34,143 nt of DNA from UBA5738 sp049641805 (GCA_049641805.1 JBARNX010000059.1:1-34143); one strand, 5' to 3'; positions 1 through 7,318 are shown, counted from the first letter of the stretch. Translations and numbers: made by a program. The notes: generated by a model not told the origin, from the sequence alone.

Positions 1-264
1 ACCCAAACCAGCAAAAAAATTACCCATTTGTTTCGCAGCTAAATCAGCCGACCCCCTGCTTGCAGCATTACCAAACACCATAAATAACCCAACGATAATT
101 AAAATCCCGGAAATTAATTGAATCACTTTCCAACTTTTACTTGTTTGCTCAATCACTACCGGCTTTTGAATTTTTTTATCTTGGAGCGGACTTCCGCAAG
201 CCGGGCAAGTTTCTGCTTTATCTGAGATTTCCCTACCGCATTCACTGCATTTTATTAAAGCCAT
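1..264 (-). CDS. Zinc-ribbon membrane protein, C-terminus cut by window edge
   Basis: The frame opens with ATG at 264 and runs off the left edge, giving 88 residues without a stop. The N-terminus reads MALIKCSECGREISDKAETC and then PACGSPL. This is a CxxCG...CPxCG zinc ribbon of the small treble-clef type (zinc-ribbon_2) found at the front of many membrane proteins. A linker with KKIQKPVV follows, then a hydrophobic stretch around residues 50-64 (IQLISGILIIVGLFMVF) that looks like one membrane span. The cytosolic ribbon plus a single span is all that can be seen, so the domain after the membrane is unknown. A good sigma-70-type promoter lies at 287-315. No Shine-Dalgarno sequence precedes the ATG. 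The family assignment of the ribbon is fairly safe; no function is assigned. Confidence 0.75.
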   Translation of the reverse strand, partial: MALIKCSECGREISDKAETCPACGSPLQDKKIQKPVVIEQTSKSWKVIQLISGILIIVGLFMVFGNAASRGSADLAAKQMGNFFAGLG

Positions 265-286
265 GTTTTTAGTTTTTTATTATTTG

Positions 287-315
287 ATTATAAAATCAAC
301 TTTATGCCTTGTAAA
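287..315 (-). promoter_or_regulatory. Promoter of the zinc-ribbon gene
   Basis: On the minus strand a TTTACA -35 (310-315) and a perfect TATAAT -10 (287-292) are separated by 17 bp. The -10 lies inside a small palindrome, TTGATTTTATAATCAA, which could be an operator. Predicted transcription starts near 280, about 16 nt before the ATG. Confidence 0.6.
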
Positions 316-348
316 TCCCAAGGCACCGGAAATAAAATATATTTAATT

Positions 349-1145
349 TCATTTTCCTCTCTTCTTCTCCATCTTCAAAATCTTTTTCACTTCGCGGTCA
401 AAATCGGAAACATAATTCTTATCCTGAACCTTGCGGTATTTTTCATACTCGCTTTCCGCCAGAGCAATCGCAACTTCGTGGCTTATTTCACCGACATTGG
501 TTAAAATTTGATATTCGCTGAATTTAAGAAAGGCATTGAGCTTTTGTATCCAATCTTTCATAGTCATTGCTTTCCCGCGAGCGGCTTGCATTTCGGCATA
601 GTCCAGATACATATTTCCGATACGGTTCAAATGCTCCAATTCTTTTAAATATCGGTGATTTTTTGATAAATCCGCCGCTCGCTGGTGCGAATATCCTTGA
701 TCTCCTCGTACAATTCATCAAAATAACGCGCACTAAAGCGAGATCCGTATTTCATGCGGTTGCTATCAAGCGCGAATCCTTTGTGTATGTAGTTTTTCAA
801 AATACCCGTCGCCCACTGGCGAAATTGCGTACCGCGTTCGGAATTGACGCGATAGCCAACCGCGATAATCGCTTCCAATGAATACATCGTCAGATTTCTC
901 TCCACTTGCCTTTCCCCTTCGTCTTGAACTTGTAAGAAATCCTTACAAGTTGCTTTCTCCTCAATTTCATTATCTGCATAAATATTTTTCAAATGTTGCG
1001 TTATATTTTGAGGCGTAGTATCAAAAAGCTCCGCCATCTTTTTCTGTGTCAGCCAAATATTTTCCTCCGCAAATAAAACCTCGATATTCACTGATCCATC
1101 GGAGGATTGATAAAAAGCGATTTGATTATCCGGTATTTTTTTCAT
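349..1145 (-). pseudogene. RhuM-family protein (COG3943-like), disrupted by internal deletion and frameshift
   Basis: The upstream part (645-1145, 166 residues, ATG at 1145) is the N-terminal half of a RhuM/virulence-RhuM protein. It has a DNA-binding-like start (LTQKKMAELFDTTPQNITQH), the middle KNIYADNEI, and the VGYRVNSERGTQFRQWA block. It stops just after SERRIYQKITDI. The downstream part (349-639) continues in another frame with the family's C-terminal block, LNRIGNMYLDYAEMQA, TMKDWIQKLNAFL and EYEKYRKVQDKNYVSDFD. RhuM proteins are normally about 330 residues. The two halves total about 265, so roughly 70 central residues (the segment that usually follows YQKITDIYATS) are missing and the frame is shifted at about 640-650. 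RhuM proteins often accompany restriction or mobile loci. Here it appears as decayed accessory DNA beside tRNA-Glu. An assembly error is possible but would have to remove about 200 bp. Confidence 0.8.
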
Positions 1146-1228
1146 GAATGGAAAAGTTTATATTTTACCGTAAAAACGCATCGTAATGTTTTAATTATAG
1201 CGCATTTTAATAAAAATCCCGCTTTTTG

Positions 1229-1253
1229 AGTTATCCGGAATTTACGGATAACT
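1229..1253. repeat. Perfect 9-bp-arm palindrome in the rhuM/tRNA-Glu gap
   Basis: AGTTATCCG and CGGATAACT are separated by 7 nt. It lies in the 205-bp AT-rich gap between the rhuM start and tRNA-Glu. It could be an operator or a weak hairpin. Nothing else clear was seen in 1146-1350 except weak -10-like TATGGT/TATATT words just before the tRNA. Confidence 0.4.
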
Positions 1254-1350
1254 GAATTTTATCAAAAATCAACAATTATACCGACATTTCATTAAATTAT
1301 GCAAAAACTGGAAAAAAATACGGATTTTTGCTATGGTATATTTGTTTTGA

Positions 1351-1422
1351 GGCCCCATCGTCTAGCGGTCAGGACACTTGGTTCTCAACCAAGGAACACC
1401 GGTCCGACTCCGGTTGGGGCCG
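1351..1422 (+). tRNA. tRNA-Glu (CTC)
   Basis: A complete 72-nt cloverleaf is present. Acceptor GGCCCCA pairs with TGGGGCC, followed by discriminator G. The anticodon stem CTTGG/CCAAG encloses loop TTCTCAA, giving anticodon CTC. The T arm is ACCGG-TCCGACT-CCGGT. CCA is not encoded (CCGC follows). Confidence 0.95.
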
Positions 1423-1460
1423 CCGCTTCGCCAAGGATTCGCGATTGATAATTGGATGAA

Positions 1461-1494
1461 AAAACCGCTCAAGAATAAATCTTGAGCGGTTTTT
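1461..1494. terminator. Bidirectional intrinsic terminator between tRNA-Glu and ftsI
   Basis: A hairpin with arms AAACCGCTCAAG and CTTGAGCGGTTT and a 7-nt loop has T-runs on both strands. It touches the ftsI stop codon, so it ends the division operon on the minus strand and the tRNA transcript on the plus strand. Confidence 0.85.
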
Positions 1495-3212
1495 CAATTG
1501 CGACTGTTGCTTGCCGCTTGCGCGGTAGTCGTCGCCGCGGTTGTGGTCGCGTAAATTGCCGGAGGAGTTGCGGGAGGCGCGACGGGTTTTTTGATTTCTT
1601 CATTGGGCGGAAGCTGGCTCACATAGATCACATACTTCGCCAATTCGGTGAAAACCGGAATGGCGGAATACTCGGCGGTGTTTACATTGGGAGCCTTGAG
1701 CTTGACCAAAATTAAAAATTTCGGATCGTCGCTGGGAAAATAGCCGATGAAGCTCTGCGTGGTTTTGTCCGAATAACCAAACTGCTTGATGTTTAAAGTC
1801 GACCAAGACATTTGCGCCGTACCGGTCTTCCCCGAAATGGTATAACCCGAAACCTTGGCGGCCTTGCCAAAACCGTTATCAACCACGCTGGCCAGCATTT
1901 TGGAGATCGTTTTTGAAGTTTCCGGCGTGATCACCTGCCGTTTTTTCGCCGGATCAAATTCGGTGCGGCCGTCGCGCACTACCGACGGCTGAACCAGCCG
2001 CCCGCCATTGGCCAGTGCCGAATACGCGCGAATCAATTGGATTGATGTCATCCAAATACCCTGCCCGTAAGAAGCTGTCACATAATTAATCGCGTAACCT
2101 TTTTTGAATCCCGAATTATTGGAAAAAGTTTCCGGCAAATCAATACCTGTGGGTTCGAAAACGCCGAATTTTTCGATATAATCGGTAAACTGCCGGTCGC
2201 CCAATTGTTTCTCCGCGAACGCCGCGCCCGTGTTAATCGAATGTTCCAAAACATTGATCATTGTTTGCCGGCCGTAAGAACGGTGGCCGTAGTTATAAAT
2301 TGTATCGGGGCCCACGGTAAGCGATCCGGAATCAAAATAACTGGTTTCGGGAGTAACCTTGCCGTCATTAAGCGCCGAAGCCATGGTAACGCCCTTGAAC
2401 ACCGAACCGGGCTCAAACAAAGTTTGGCAAGAATCGTTTCTGAATATATTGATATTTTTGCTTGCCGATTCTTTGTAATTGTTGGGGTCAAAATTAGGAT
2501 CTTTGGCCATAGCTAAAATCGCGCCGGTTTTCGGGTCGGCAACAATGGCTTCGGCATCGATTGCCTCAAGTTTTTCCCGCGCGGCCGCCAGCATTTTCTC
2601 GGCCTGATATTGGATATTGTAATCAATATTCAAAACGATGCTTTTCCCTTTGGCCAATTCATCGTTATAATATTCTTCCAGCCCGTAACGGCCGATATTG
2701 TCATCATCGACAAACCCGGCCAGTTGAGCCGCCACGCCGCCTTGCGGATAATAACGCATCTTCTTTTGATCAACATACACACCCTTGATATCCGCCTCTT
2801 TAATTTCGCGGGCTTCATCGTCGCTGATTTTTTCCTTGAGCGGAACATAAAGCGATTCCCGGCTGAATTTTTCGACAAGGTCTTTTTCATCCAAACCGAG
2901 GGTCTGCGCCACTTTCTGCGCCGCGAACGCTTTGTCTTTAATATTCATCGGCGAAGCATAGGCGTAATTGAAATCTTTGTTAATCGCCAAAGGCTGGCCT
3001 CCGGAAAAAAATATTTCGCCGCGGGTCGGCGCGCCAGCCTGGCGCGAGAATGACATTAACCCCTGCGACCAAGCGCGGTAATGCTCACTCATCGTTATTT
3101 GCAAATAATACAAGCGCCCGGCAATCAACGCCCACGCCAAAAGCAGGCATCCCAGCGCGAAATTGGCGCGCAAATCAATATTAACGGCTTTCGCGGCTTT
3201 TCTGGCGATCAT
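1494..3212 (-). CDS. ftsI: Penicillin-binding protein, class B transpeptidase (FtsI/PBP2-like)
   Basis: This 572-residue peptidoglycan DD-transpeptidase would cross-link septal wall peptides outside the membrane. One N-terminal membrane span (about residues 17-37, ANFALGCLLLAWALIAG) is followed by the PBP dimerisation domain (GAPTRGEIFFSGGQPLA, about 60-76). The transpeptidase domain carries all three active-site motifs: SxxK at S270-V-F-K273, SxN at S325-I-N327 and KTGT at 462-465. The C-terminus is a low-complexity Pro/Ala/Thr tail, probably disordered. It is the last gene of mraZ-rsmH-ftsL-ftsI, in the canonical place of ftsI. No PASTA domain is visible. The ATG at 3212 follows a TATAAA-like word contributed by the dispersed repeat at 3221-3312 and has no Shine-Dalgarno. 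It could be named PBP2 or PBP3; its position after ftsL favours FtsI. Confidence 0.93.
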   Translation of the reverse strand: MIARKAAKAVNIDLRANFALGCLLLAWALIAGRLYYLQITMSEHYRAWSQGLMSFSRQAGAPTRGEIFFSGGQPLAINKDFNYAYASPMNIKDKAFAAQKVAQTLGLDEKDLVEKFSRESLYVPLKEKISDDEAREIKEADIKGVYVDQKKMRYYPQGGVAAQLAGFVDDDNIGRYGLEEYYNDELAKGKSIVLNIDYNIQYQAEKMLAAAREKLEAIDAEAIVADPKTGAILAMAKDPNFDPNNYKESASKNINIFRNDSCQTLFEPGSVFKGVTMASALNDGKVTPETSYFDSGSLTVGPDTIYNYGHRSYGRQTMINVLEHSINTGAAFAEKQLGDRQFTDYIEKFGVFEPTGIDLPETFSNNSGFKKGYAINYVTASYGQGIWMTSIQLIRAYSALANGGRLVQPSVVRDGRTEFDPAKKRQVITPETSKTISKMLASVVDNGFGKAAKVSGYTISGKTGTAQMSWSTLNIKQFGYSDKTTQSFIGYFPSDDPKFLILVKLKAPNVNTAEYSAIPVFTELAKYVIYVSQLPPNEEIKKPVAPPATPPAIYATTTAATTTAQAASNSRN

Positions 3213-3220
3213 ATCTAATG

Positions 3221-3312
3221 AATTTTATATTTTCGATTCGAGTCCGCGATCGGGATATCAACTCCGATCTTGCGGACGAAGAGACACCCTTGCACTCAAT
3301 AAAATGCCCCGC
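3221..3312 (-). repeat. Dispersed structured repeat, copy 1
   Basis: The first 75 bp are closely similar to 23242-23316 in the same orientation. The shared core includes ATTCGAGTCCGC and ATCGGGATAT. The core folds into a hairpin with outer arms GTCCGC/GCGGAC and inner arms ATCGG/CCGAT. A second small hairpin, ATGCCCCGC/GCGAGGCAT at 3304-3328, follows. The repeat lies directly upstream of the ftsI start. Confidence 0.65.
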
Positions 3313-3370
3313 GGCCATGGCGAGGCATGATTATCCAAATTTGAAATATAATAAATTACCGGCATCTGAT

Positions 3371-3694
3371 TTATCTTTTTGCAAATTGTTCCTTAGCCGC
3401 TTGAACATACCGAATGCCGGCCACATCAACTTTTTCGTAATTTCCGGCCTGCGCAATCTCATATTGGTTGAAATTTTCCAGAGAATTCGATTGGGAGAGC
3501 TTGGCTTCGAGAATATCATTCTCCGAAGATAGCGCCGCAATCTGCTTTTTCGAATCCCCTAACAATGAATTCTGATGGATATTCGCGTTAATCTGCAAAA
3601 CCGCGCCCGCCAACAAAGAGAACACCCCCAGCGATGCTATCATCCAAAAACTTTTTGTTTCCCTTTTTGTGCGGGATCGCGATTGTCTGTTCAT
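3371..3694 (-). CDS. ftsL: FtsL-like septum formation protein
   Basis: This 107-residue protein has a short basic cytoplasmic N-terminus (RQSRSRTKRETK), one membrane span at about residues 17-34 (WMIASLGVFSLLAGAVLQ), and a periplasmic-side heptad-like coiled coil (about 45-80, DSKKQIAALSSENDILEAKL). Size and layout fit FtsL/DivIC, the bitopic coiled-coil partners of FtsQ/DivIB in the divisome. Sequence conservation in this family is poor. The name therefore rests on topology and on its place between rsmH and ftsI, where ftsL sits in the dcw cluster of most bacteria. It starts 22 bp after the rsmH stop, so co-translation from one mRNA is likely. DivIC-type naming would be equally acceptable. 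Confidence 0.75.
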   Translation of the reverse strand: MNRQSRSRTKRETKSFWMIASLGVFSLLAGAVLQINANIHQNSLLGDSKKQIAALSSENDILEAKLSQSNSLENFNQYEIAQAGNYEKVDVAGIRYVQAAKEQFAKR

Positions 3695-3716
3695 AATATA
3701 TATGCTTTTAAAATGA

Positions 3717-4586
3717 TTAAATGGTTTTCACTATCGCCCGCAACTTTGCCGAGCGCGCCCGGGGGTTTTTTGAAATTTCTTGTTTGCTTGCCGCGACTGG
3801 CTTTTTCAATATCAACTTCGCGCGGCCCGATTTTGCCAATTCAACGAATTTCCGTTTCACGATCCCGTCTTCAAGCGAGTGGAACGAAACTACCGCCATC
3901 CTGCCGCCGTCTTCCAATAATTTGAAACCATCACCAATCCCCTTTTCGATATTCTCGAACTCGCGGTTAACTTCAATCCGCAATGCTTGAAAAATCCTTG
4001 CCAATCCCGGCCTTTTCCGCGAACACCCGGGGATTTTTTCGACCAAAGCCGCCAGCTGGCGCGTCGTTTCGATCGGTTTTCTCAATCTGGATTTCTCGAT
4101 CGTTTCGGCAATCTTCTTAGAATTCCCCTCCTGGCCGTAATCTTTCAAAATTCTCTCCAAATCCGGTGCCGAATATTTGTCAATAATTTCAGCCGCGGTT
4201 ATTCCTCCCACGGAATACCTCATATCAAGCGGCTCGTCTTTTGAAAAACTGAAACCCTTTTGGCTTTCATCCAAATGCCATGATGACATTCCCAGATCAA
4301 AGAGCATTCCGCCGATTTTATTAAAATTATGCCTTTTGGCAATCGCCTCGACATTCGCGTAAGAATCGTTTTCGATTATCAGCCTTTTGTTTTGCCGGAT
4401 TTCGGCAGGCAAGCTCTCCAGACTCCGGCCGTCCAATTCAATCCCCAGCACAATCCCGGCCGGCGCGGTCATCTCCAATATCGCCAAACTGTGCCCGCCA
4501 AAACCAAATGTGCAATCGATAAAATTTTCACCGGGCTTGGGATCCAGCACCCCAATCGTTTCTTCCAATAAAACAGGTGTATGCAC
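3717..4586 (-). CDS. rsmH: 16S rRNA (cytosine1402-N4)-methyltransferase RsmH (MraW)
   Basis: RsmH transfers a methyl group from S-adenosylmethionine to N4 of C1402 in the 16S rRNA decoding centre. The 289-residue length is near the family's roughly 310. Visible signatures are the N-terminal HTPVLLEE, the SAM-binding FGFGGHS (27-33), FDLGMSSWHLD (96-106), the GFSFSKDEPLDMRY block (111-124), VSFHSLEDGIVK near the C-terminus, and the terminal NPRARSAKLRA (274-284). It follows mraZ, as in most bacteria, but across a 110-bp AT-rich palindrome (4594-4694). The ATG has no obvious Shine-Dalgarno. Nothing is missing from the catalytic core. Confidence 0.97.
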   Translation of the reverse strand: MHTPVLLEETIGVLDPKPGENFIDCTFGFGGHSLAILEMTAPAGIVLGIELDGRSLESLPAEIRQNKRLIIENDSYANVEAIAKRHNFNKIGGMLFDLGMSSWHLDESQKGFSFSKDEPLDMRYSVGGITAAEIIDKYSAPDLERILKDYGQEGNSKKIAETIEKSRLRKPIETTRQLAALVEKIPGCSRKRPGLARIFQALRIEVNREFENIEKGIGDGFKLLEDGGRMAVVSFHSLEDGIVKRKFVELAKSGRAKLILKKPVAASKQEISKNPRARSAKLRAIVKTI

Positions 4587-4593
4587 AGATTAA

Positions 4594-4694
4594 AATATCA
4601 AATTACCAATTTCCAACTCACAATAAATGTCAAATTTCTAAATTTTAAAATTTGGGAATTTATTTGACATTGGACATTGGAAATTTTGAAATTA
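4594..4694. repeat. AT-rich intergenic palindrome, copy A (mraZ-rsmH)
   Basis: A long imperfect inverted repeat fills the gap. For example, CAATTTCCAA and AATGTCAAAT on one arm face ATTTGACATT and TTGGAAATT on the other, around a centre AAATTTTAAAATTT. It is one of five similar elements, each placed just before the start codon of a downstream operon gene. Confidence 0.6.
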
Positions 4695-4696
4695 TT

Positions 4697-5128
4697 TTAG
4701 ACTCCCAATTCGTTTAACCTTTCGGCGATATTTCCGGCTTCTTTTTCCGTAACTTTTTTGTACGACTTCCAAATATCCTCGTCCCAAATTTCAATGCGGC
4801 TGTACAGCCCGGCCACCACCACTTTCTTTTTCAGCTGCGCGTAATCTTTCAGATAATCAGGCACTAAAATCCGGCCCAGATTGTCAAATTCGACCTCCAT
4901 CGCCCCCGACAGCATTATCCGCGAAAATCCCCGGGCGTCGGCGCGCGACAACGGCATTTCGCTCAATTTTCTGGCCAACTTTTCCCATTCACCGCTGGAA
5001 TAAAGAAAAAGGCAATTATCCAAACCGCGGGTGATCACTCCCCCTTTTTTTAATTGCCGGCGAAATTTCGGCGGCACGGCCAATCTTTTCTTGTCATCGA
5101 TTGAATATGAATATTCGCCAATAAACAT
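4697..5128 (-). CDS. mraZ: Transcriptional regulator MraZ
   Basis: This 143-residue protein of the AbrB-like double-SpoVT fold is the usual first gene and repressor of the division cluster. The first half begins MFIGEYSYSIDDKKRLAVPP, the typical MraZ start, with the DxKxRxxxP signature. The second half repeats the fold (AMEVEFDNLGRILVPDYL, about 78-95). MraZ forms ring-shaped oligomers that bind tandem GTGG-type boxes. A row of such boxes at 10-bp spacing lies upstream at 5181-5215 and partly overlaps the leader, so autoregulation is likely. The operon continues into rsmH. Length and both half-domains are complete. Confidence 0.96.
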   Translation of the reverse strand: MFIGEYSYSIDDKKRLAVPPKFRRQLKKGGVITRGLDNCLFLYSSGEWEKLARKLSEMPLSRADARGFSRIMLSGAMEVEFDNLGRILVPDYLKDYAQLKKKVVVAGLYSRIEIWDEDIWKSYKKVTEKEAGNIAERLNELGV

Positions 5129-5180
5129 TTCATTTGAGGAAGCTTTCGCAAGCGGCTTCCATATATTTCCCGTAAATCCA

Positions 5181-5256
5181 TCTTACCACTCGTTTCCACT
5201 TCTTACCACTTTTTAACACCTACACCTACTTTAATCCCATTGAATCCCATTGTCAA
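5181..5256 (-). promoter_or_regulatory. mraZ promoter with MraZ-box operator array
   Basis: On the minus strand, TTGACA (5251-5256) and TAAAGT (5228-5233) are 17 bp apart. Downstream are three AGTGG boxes exactly 10 bp apart (plus-strand CCACT at 5186-5190, 5196-5200 and 5206-5210). Two further ATGGGATT words, also 10 bp apart, lie within the -35/-10 spacer. Tandem 10-bp-spaced boxes are the known MraZ target. Confidence 0.8.
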
Positions 5257-5305
5257 ATGCAAGAGAAATAAAGCCAAATCGGGGTGTTTTTCCACAGGGG
5301 CAAAT

Positions 5306-5335
5306 ATCAAAAAAACCGCGGAATCGCCGCGGTTT
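5306..5335 (-). terminator. Intrinsic terminator of the pyrH-prmC-response-regulator operon
   Basis: The hairpin AAACCGCGG-aatcg-CCGCGGTTT on the minus strand is followed by a run of seven T. It lies about 12 bp after the response regulator stop. Confidence 0.88.
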
Positions 5336-5346
5336 CCAAGATTAAT

Positions 5347-5766
5347 TTATGAAAGCGTTGTCCCAACCCGACGGTTGTTTTTGAAATAATCATTCATTAT
5401 CTCCAGCAGTTCCGCCGGATTATAATGCGCCTTGATGAGATATTTCTCGGGTTTTATCCCCAAATGGTTTATCTGGCGGTCAAGATCGGGATTCTGGTAA
5501 TTGGTAACCGCGAACACCGGAATACCGCGCGTAATGAAATTCTTCTTCATCGCTTTTAATATTTCGATTCCGTGGCCGTCGGCAAGCATAAAATCCAAAA
5601 CCACCAAATCGGGTTTGCTTGAATTGCCGTTGCGGATCTGGCGCAACTCTTCAAGCATCTCGCCCTTGCTTGAAGCCAGCTCAACTTCAAAATCCGCATG
5701 CTCAAATATCCGGCGATAAAGATTGATCTGGACGGGTTCGCTTTCGACAAGAATTATTTTTTTCAT
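5347..5766 (-). CDS. Single-domain response regulator (CheY-like receiver)
   Basis: The 139 residues form one receiver domain with no output domain. Visible features are strand 1 with the acidic pocket (KKIILVESEP), phosphoacceptor D58 in VVLDFMLADGHG, T88 in VFAVTNY and the conserved lysine K112 in YLIKAHY. The usual acidic pair after strand 1 (VEDD/VDDE) is E8-S9-E10 here, so one metal-binding acidic residue is replaced by serine. That might weaken Mg2+ binding and phosphorylation. The start overlaps the prmC stop by ATGA, so it is translationally coupled to prmC, an odd partner for a signalling protein. No histidine kinase is in the window. Its output is unknown. A stand-alone receiver could act by protein-protein contact, as CheY or Spo0F do. 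Confidence 0.9.
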   Translation of the reverse strand: MKKIILVESEPVQINLYRRIFEHADFEVELASSKGEMLEELRQIRNGNSSKPDLVVLDFMLADGHGIEILKAMKKNFITRGIPVFAVTNYQNPDLDRQINHLGIKPEKYLIKAHYNPAELLEIMNDYFKNNRRVGTTLS

Positions 5767-6437
5767 TTTATGATTTTTACAAAACGCAATTCGCCGAACT
5801 GGTCGTTAAAAAACTCCGCTGACGAATATCCGCCGGCTTCAACCATCTTTTTGATCGCGTTCGCTTGCGATTTATCGAATTCCAGATAAATAAAACCGCG
5901 AACTTTCAAAAAATTTTTAGCCTCTTCCAAAAATTTACCAATCGCCTCCGTCCCCCCGCCGCCGGAAAAAAGCGCGACACGCGGCTCATAATCAAGAACC
6001 GATCTCTGCACCTCGCCGATCCTGTCCAGACCGATGTAAGGCGGATTGGCCAAAATGGCATCGTATGAGTTTCCTGCGGGAATATCGTTGAAAATATCCG
6101 ATTTAAAGATGTTGACGCGATTTCTATTGATATCGTTGATCTCAAGATTAATTTTTATCTGCCAAACGGCGCGAGGATCAATATCGGATAAATCAACATT
6201 CGCGGCCGGCAACTTTTTCGCCGCCGCAACGCCGATACAGCCCGAACCGGAAAAAATATCCAAAATCCGAAGATTCTCTTTTTTTAAATTTTCCAAATCC
6301 TTGATTGCCGCGGCAGTCCAAAATTCAGTTTCGGGCCGCGGAATCAATACGCGCTTGGAAAGATCGATCTTGCATCCGAGAAACATCGCATAACCGGTTT
6401 CGTATTCTTCGGGAAGATCGGACTTTATTTTGACCAT
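5763..6437 (-). CDS. prmC: Release-factor glutamine N5-methyltransferase, PrmC-like
   Basis: PrmC methylates the glutamine of the GGQ motif in release factors RF1 and RF2. This 224-residue protein carries the PrmC linker motif RVLIPRPETE (29-38), SAM motif I (LDIFSGSGCIGVAAA, 59-73), the catalytic NPPY (131-134) and the YEPRVALFSGGGG block after it. Bacterial PrmC is about 280 residues. The N-terminal helical substrate-recognition domain (roughly 60-70 residues) is almost absent, leaving about 28 residues before the IPRPETE motif. It starts 9 bp after the pyrH stop and overlaps the response regulator by ATGA. The IPRPETE motif favours PrmC over the ribosomal-protein methylase PrmB. No release factor gene is adjacent. 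Confidence 0.88.
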   Translation of the reverse strand: MVKIKSDLPEEYETGYAMFLGCKIDLSKRVLIPRPETEFWTAAAIKDLENLKKENLRILDIFSGSGCIGVAAAKKLPAANVDLSDIDPRAVWQIKINLEINDINRNRVNIFKSDIFNDIPAGNSYDAILANPPYIGLDRIGEVQRSVLDYEPRVALFSGGGGTEAIGKFLEEAKNFLKVRGFIYLEFDKSQANAIKKMVEAGGYSSAEFFNDQFGELRFVKIIK

Positions 6438-6446
6438 CGCGAATTT

Positions 6447-7193
6447 CTATTTATGGATTACGCTTCCGTCAAACGGTTCGCCGTTGATCGCTTTTTGGAA
6501 ATTGTCGAAATCCGTACCTCGAATAAGTTTGACGGTAAGATCGATTTTCTTGGCCGCCTTGGCTCCGGCCGGATCAACCGGCGAAGATAATCCGGGAATC
6601 CATTTTGCCGGAATTAATTTTTGATACTCGCTCCATGTCAAATCTATTATCGGCTTGGCATCGGAAAATTTACGCGGGTCCTTGTCGCACACATAGGGCG
6701 CATCGCCGGCGATGATCACTTCCGGCTGATTAAATAATCTGGCACACTGAATTGCGTCGTAATCGGTCGACCATCCCGGCTGCCAGCCGGAGACCATCAA
6801 AACCTTTTTATTGCTTTTTAAAAATGCGTTGATTTCTTTTTTCCCGGGTTCATGGTCAAGAATTTGCGGGAAAGAAACCTCTTTCAAAATTTTGGCCATA
6901 AACAACGCGTTGGTTTTGGTTGCCTGAATGCCGATCCAGTCAAGGTCGAGGTTGTTCTTTTTTTCGCCTAAAACTTCGCGGGCGGCCTTCTGGTACATCC
7001 GGCAGGGCTTTCCTCCGCCCACCACAATAATAAATCTCTTGCCTTTTTTCGCGTACTTAAAAATAAATTGGCGGAACTCGCGCAAAAACGGAACATCCAA
7101 GCCGTTTAAACTTGCTTCGGCGTACGGATACACGATGGACCCTCCCAAAGAGATGACGACGATTCCCGATTTTTCAGCTATTTTTTTATTCAT
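6447..7193 (-). CDS. pyrH: Uridylate kinase-like amino-acid-kinase-fold protein (archaeal-type PyrH)
   Basis: This 248-residue amino acid kinase family protein would phosphorylate UMP to UDP with ATP. It shows the N-terminal phosphate loop VVISLGGSIV (12-21), the second glycine loop IIVVGGGKPCR (55-65), the NALFMAKIL helix, a substrate segment with VSGWQPGWSTDYDA, and the nucleotide-site PYVCDKDPRKF. The WQPGWSTD block and the CDKDPR motif resemble archaeal-type UMP kinases more than the E. coli type. It heads the pyrH-prmC-receiver operon and is divergent from coaD. In most bacteria pyrH adjoins frr. Here frr is 24 kb away next to rseP, so that classic pair is split. The fold assignment is firm; the UMP substrate is inferred. 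Confidence 0.82.
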   Translation of the reverse strand: MNKKIAEKSGIVVISLGGSIVYPYAEASLNGLDVPFLREFRQFIFKYAKKGKRFIIVVGGGKPCRMYQKAAREVLGEKKNNLDLDWIGIQATKTNALFMAKILKEVSFPQILDHEPGKKEINAFLKSNKKVLMVSGWQPGWSTDYDAIQCARLFNQPEVIIAGDAPYVCDKDPRKFSDAKPIIDLTWSEYQKLIPAKWIPGLSSPVDPAGAKAAKKIDLTVKLIRGTDFDNFQKAINGEPFDGSVIHK

Positions 7194-7216
7194 AATCTTT
7201 TGTTTTCAGGCAAAAA

Positions 7217-7237
7217 AAATATAATATTATTATATTT
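7217..7237. repeat. Perfect 21-bp AT palindrome in the pyrH/coaD divergent region
   Basis: AAATATAATA-T-TATTATATTT is perfectly symmetrical. It contains TATAAT-like words on both strands, and lies 24 bp before the pyrH ATG. It could be a shared promoter or an operator. Confidence 0.45.
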
Positions 7238-7283
7238 CTTATCTTCTTTATCCTACTCCTTTTCGGAAAAATCTTCAAGATGT

Positions 7284-7312
7284 CTTCAAAAAGCCGGATT
7301 TTCTGCTAATAT
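7284..7312 (+). promoter_or_regulatory. Putative coaD promoter giving a leaderless mRNA
   Basis: CTTCAA (7284-7289) and TAATAT (7307-7312) are 17 bp apart. The -10 ends six bases before the ATG at 7319, so transcription would start at or next to the start codon. The -35 is weak. Confidence 0.5.
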
Positions 7313-7318
7313 CCACCT

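Noticed and set aside
304..881. Plus-strand frames opposite the rhuM pseudogene
   Set aside because: They are antisense to recognisable RhuM blocks and show no family features.
3218..3532. Plus-strand frame with NFIFSIRVRDRDIN, similar to a frame at 23218-23415
   Set aside because: The shared peptide comes from the dispersed hairpin repeat. The frames diverge right after it, and this one runs antisense through ftsL.
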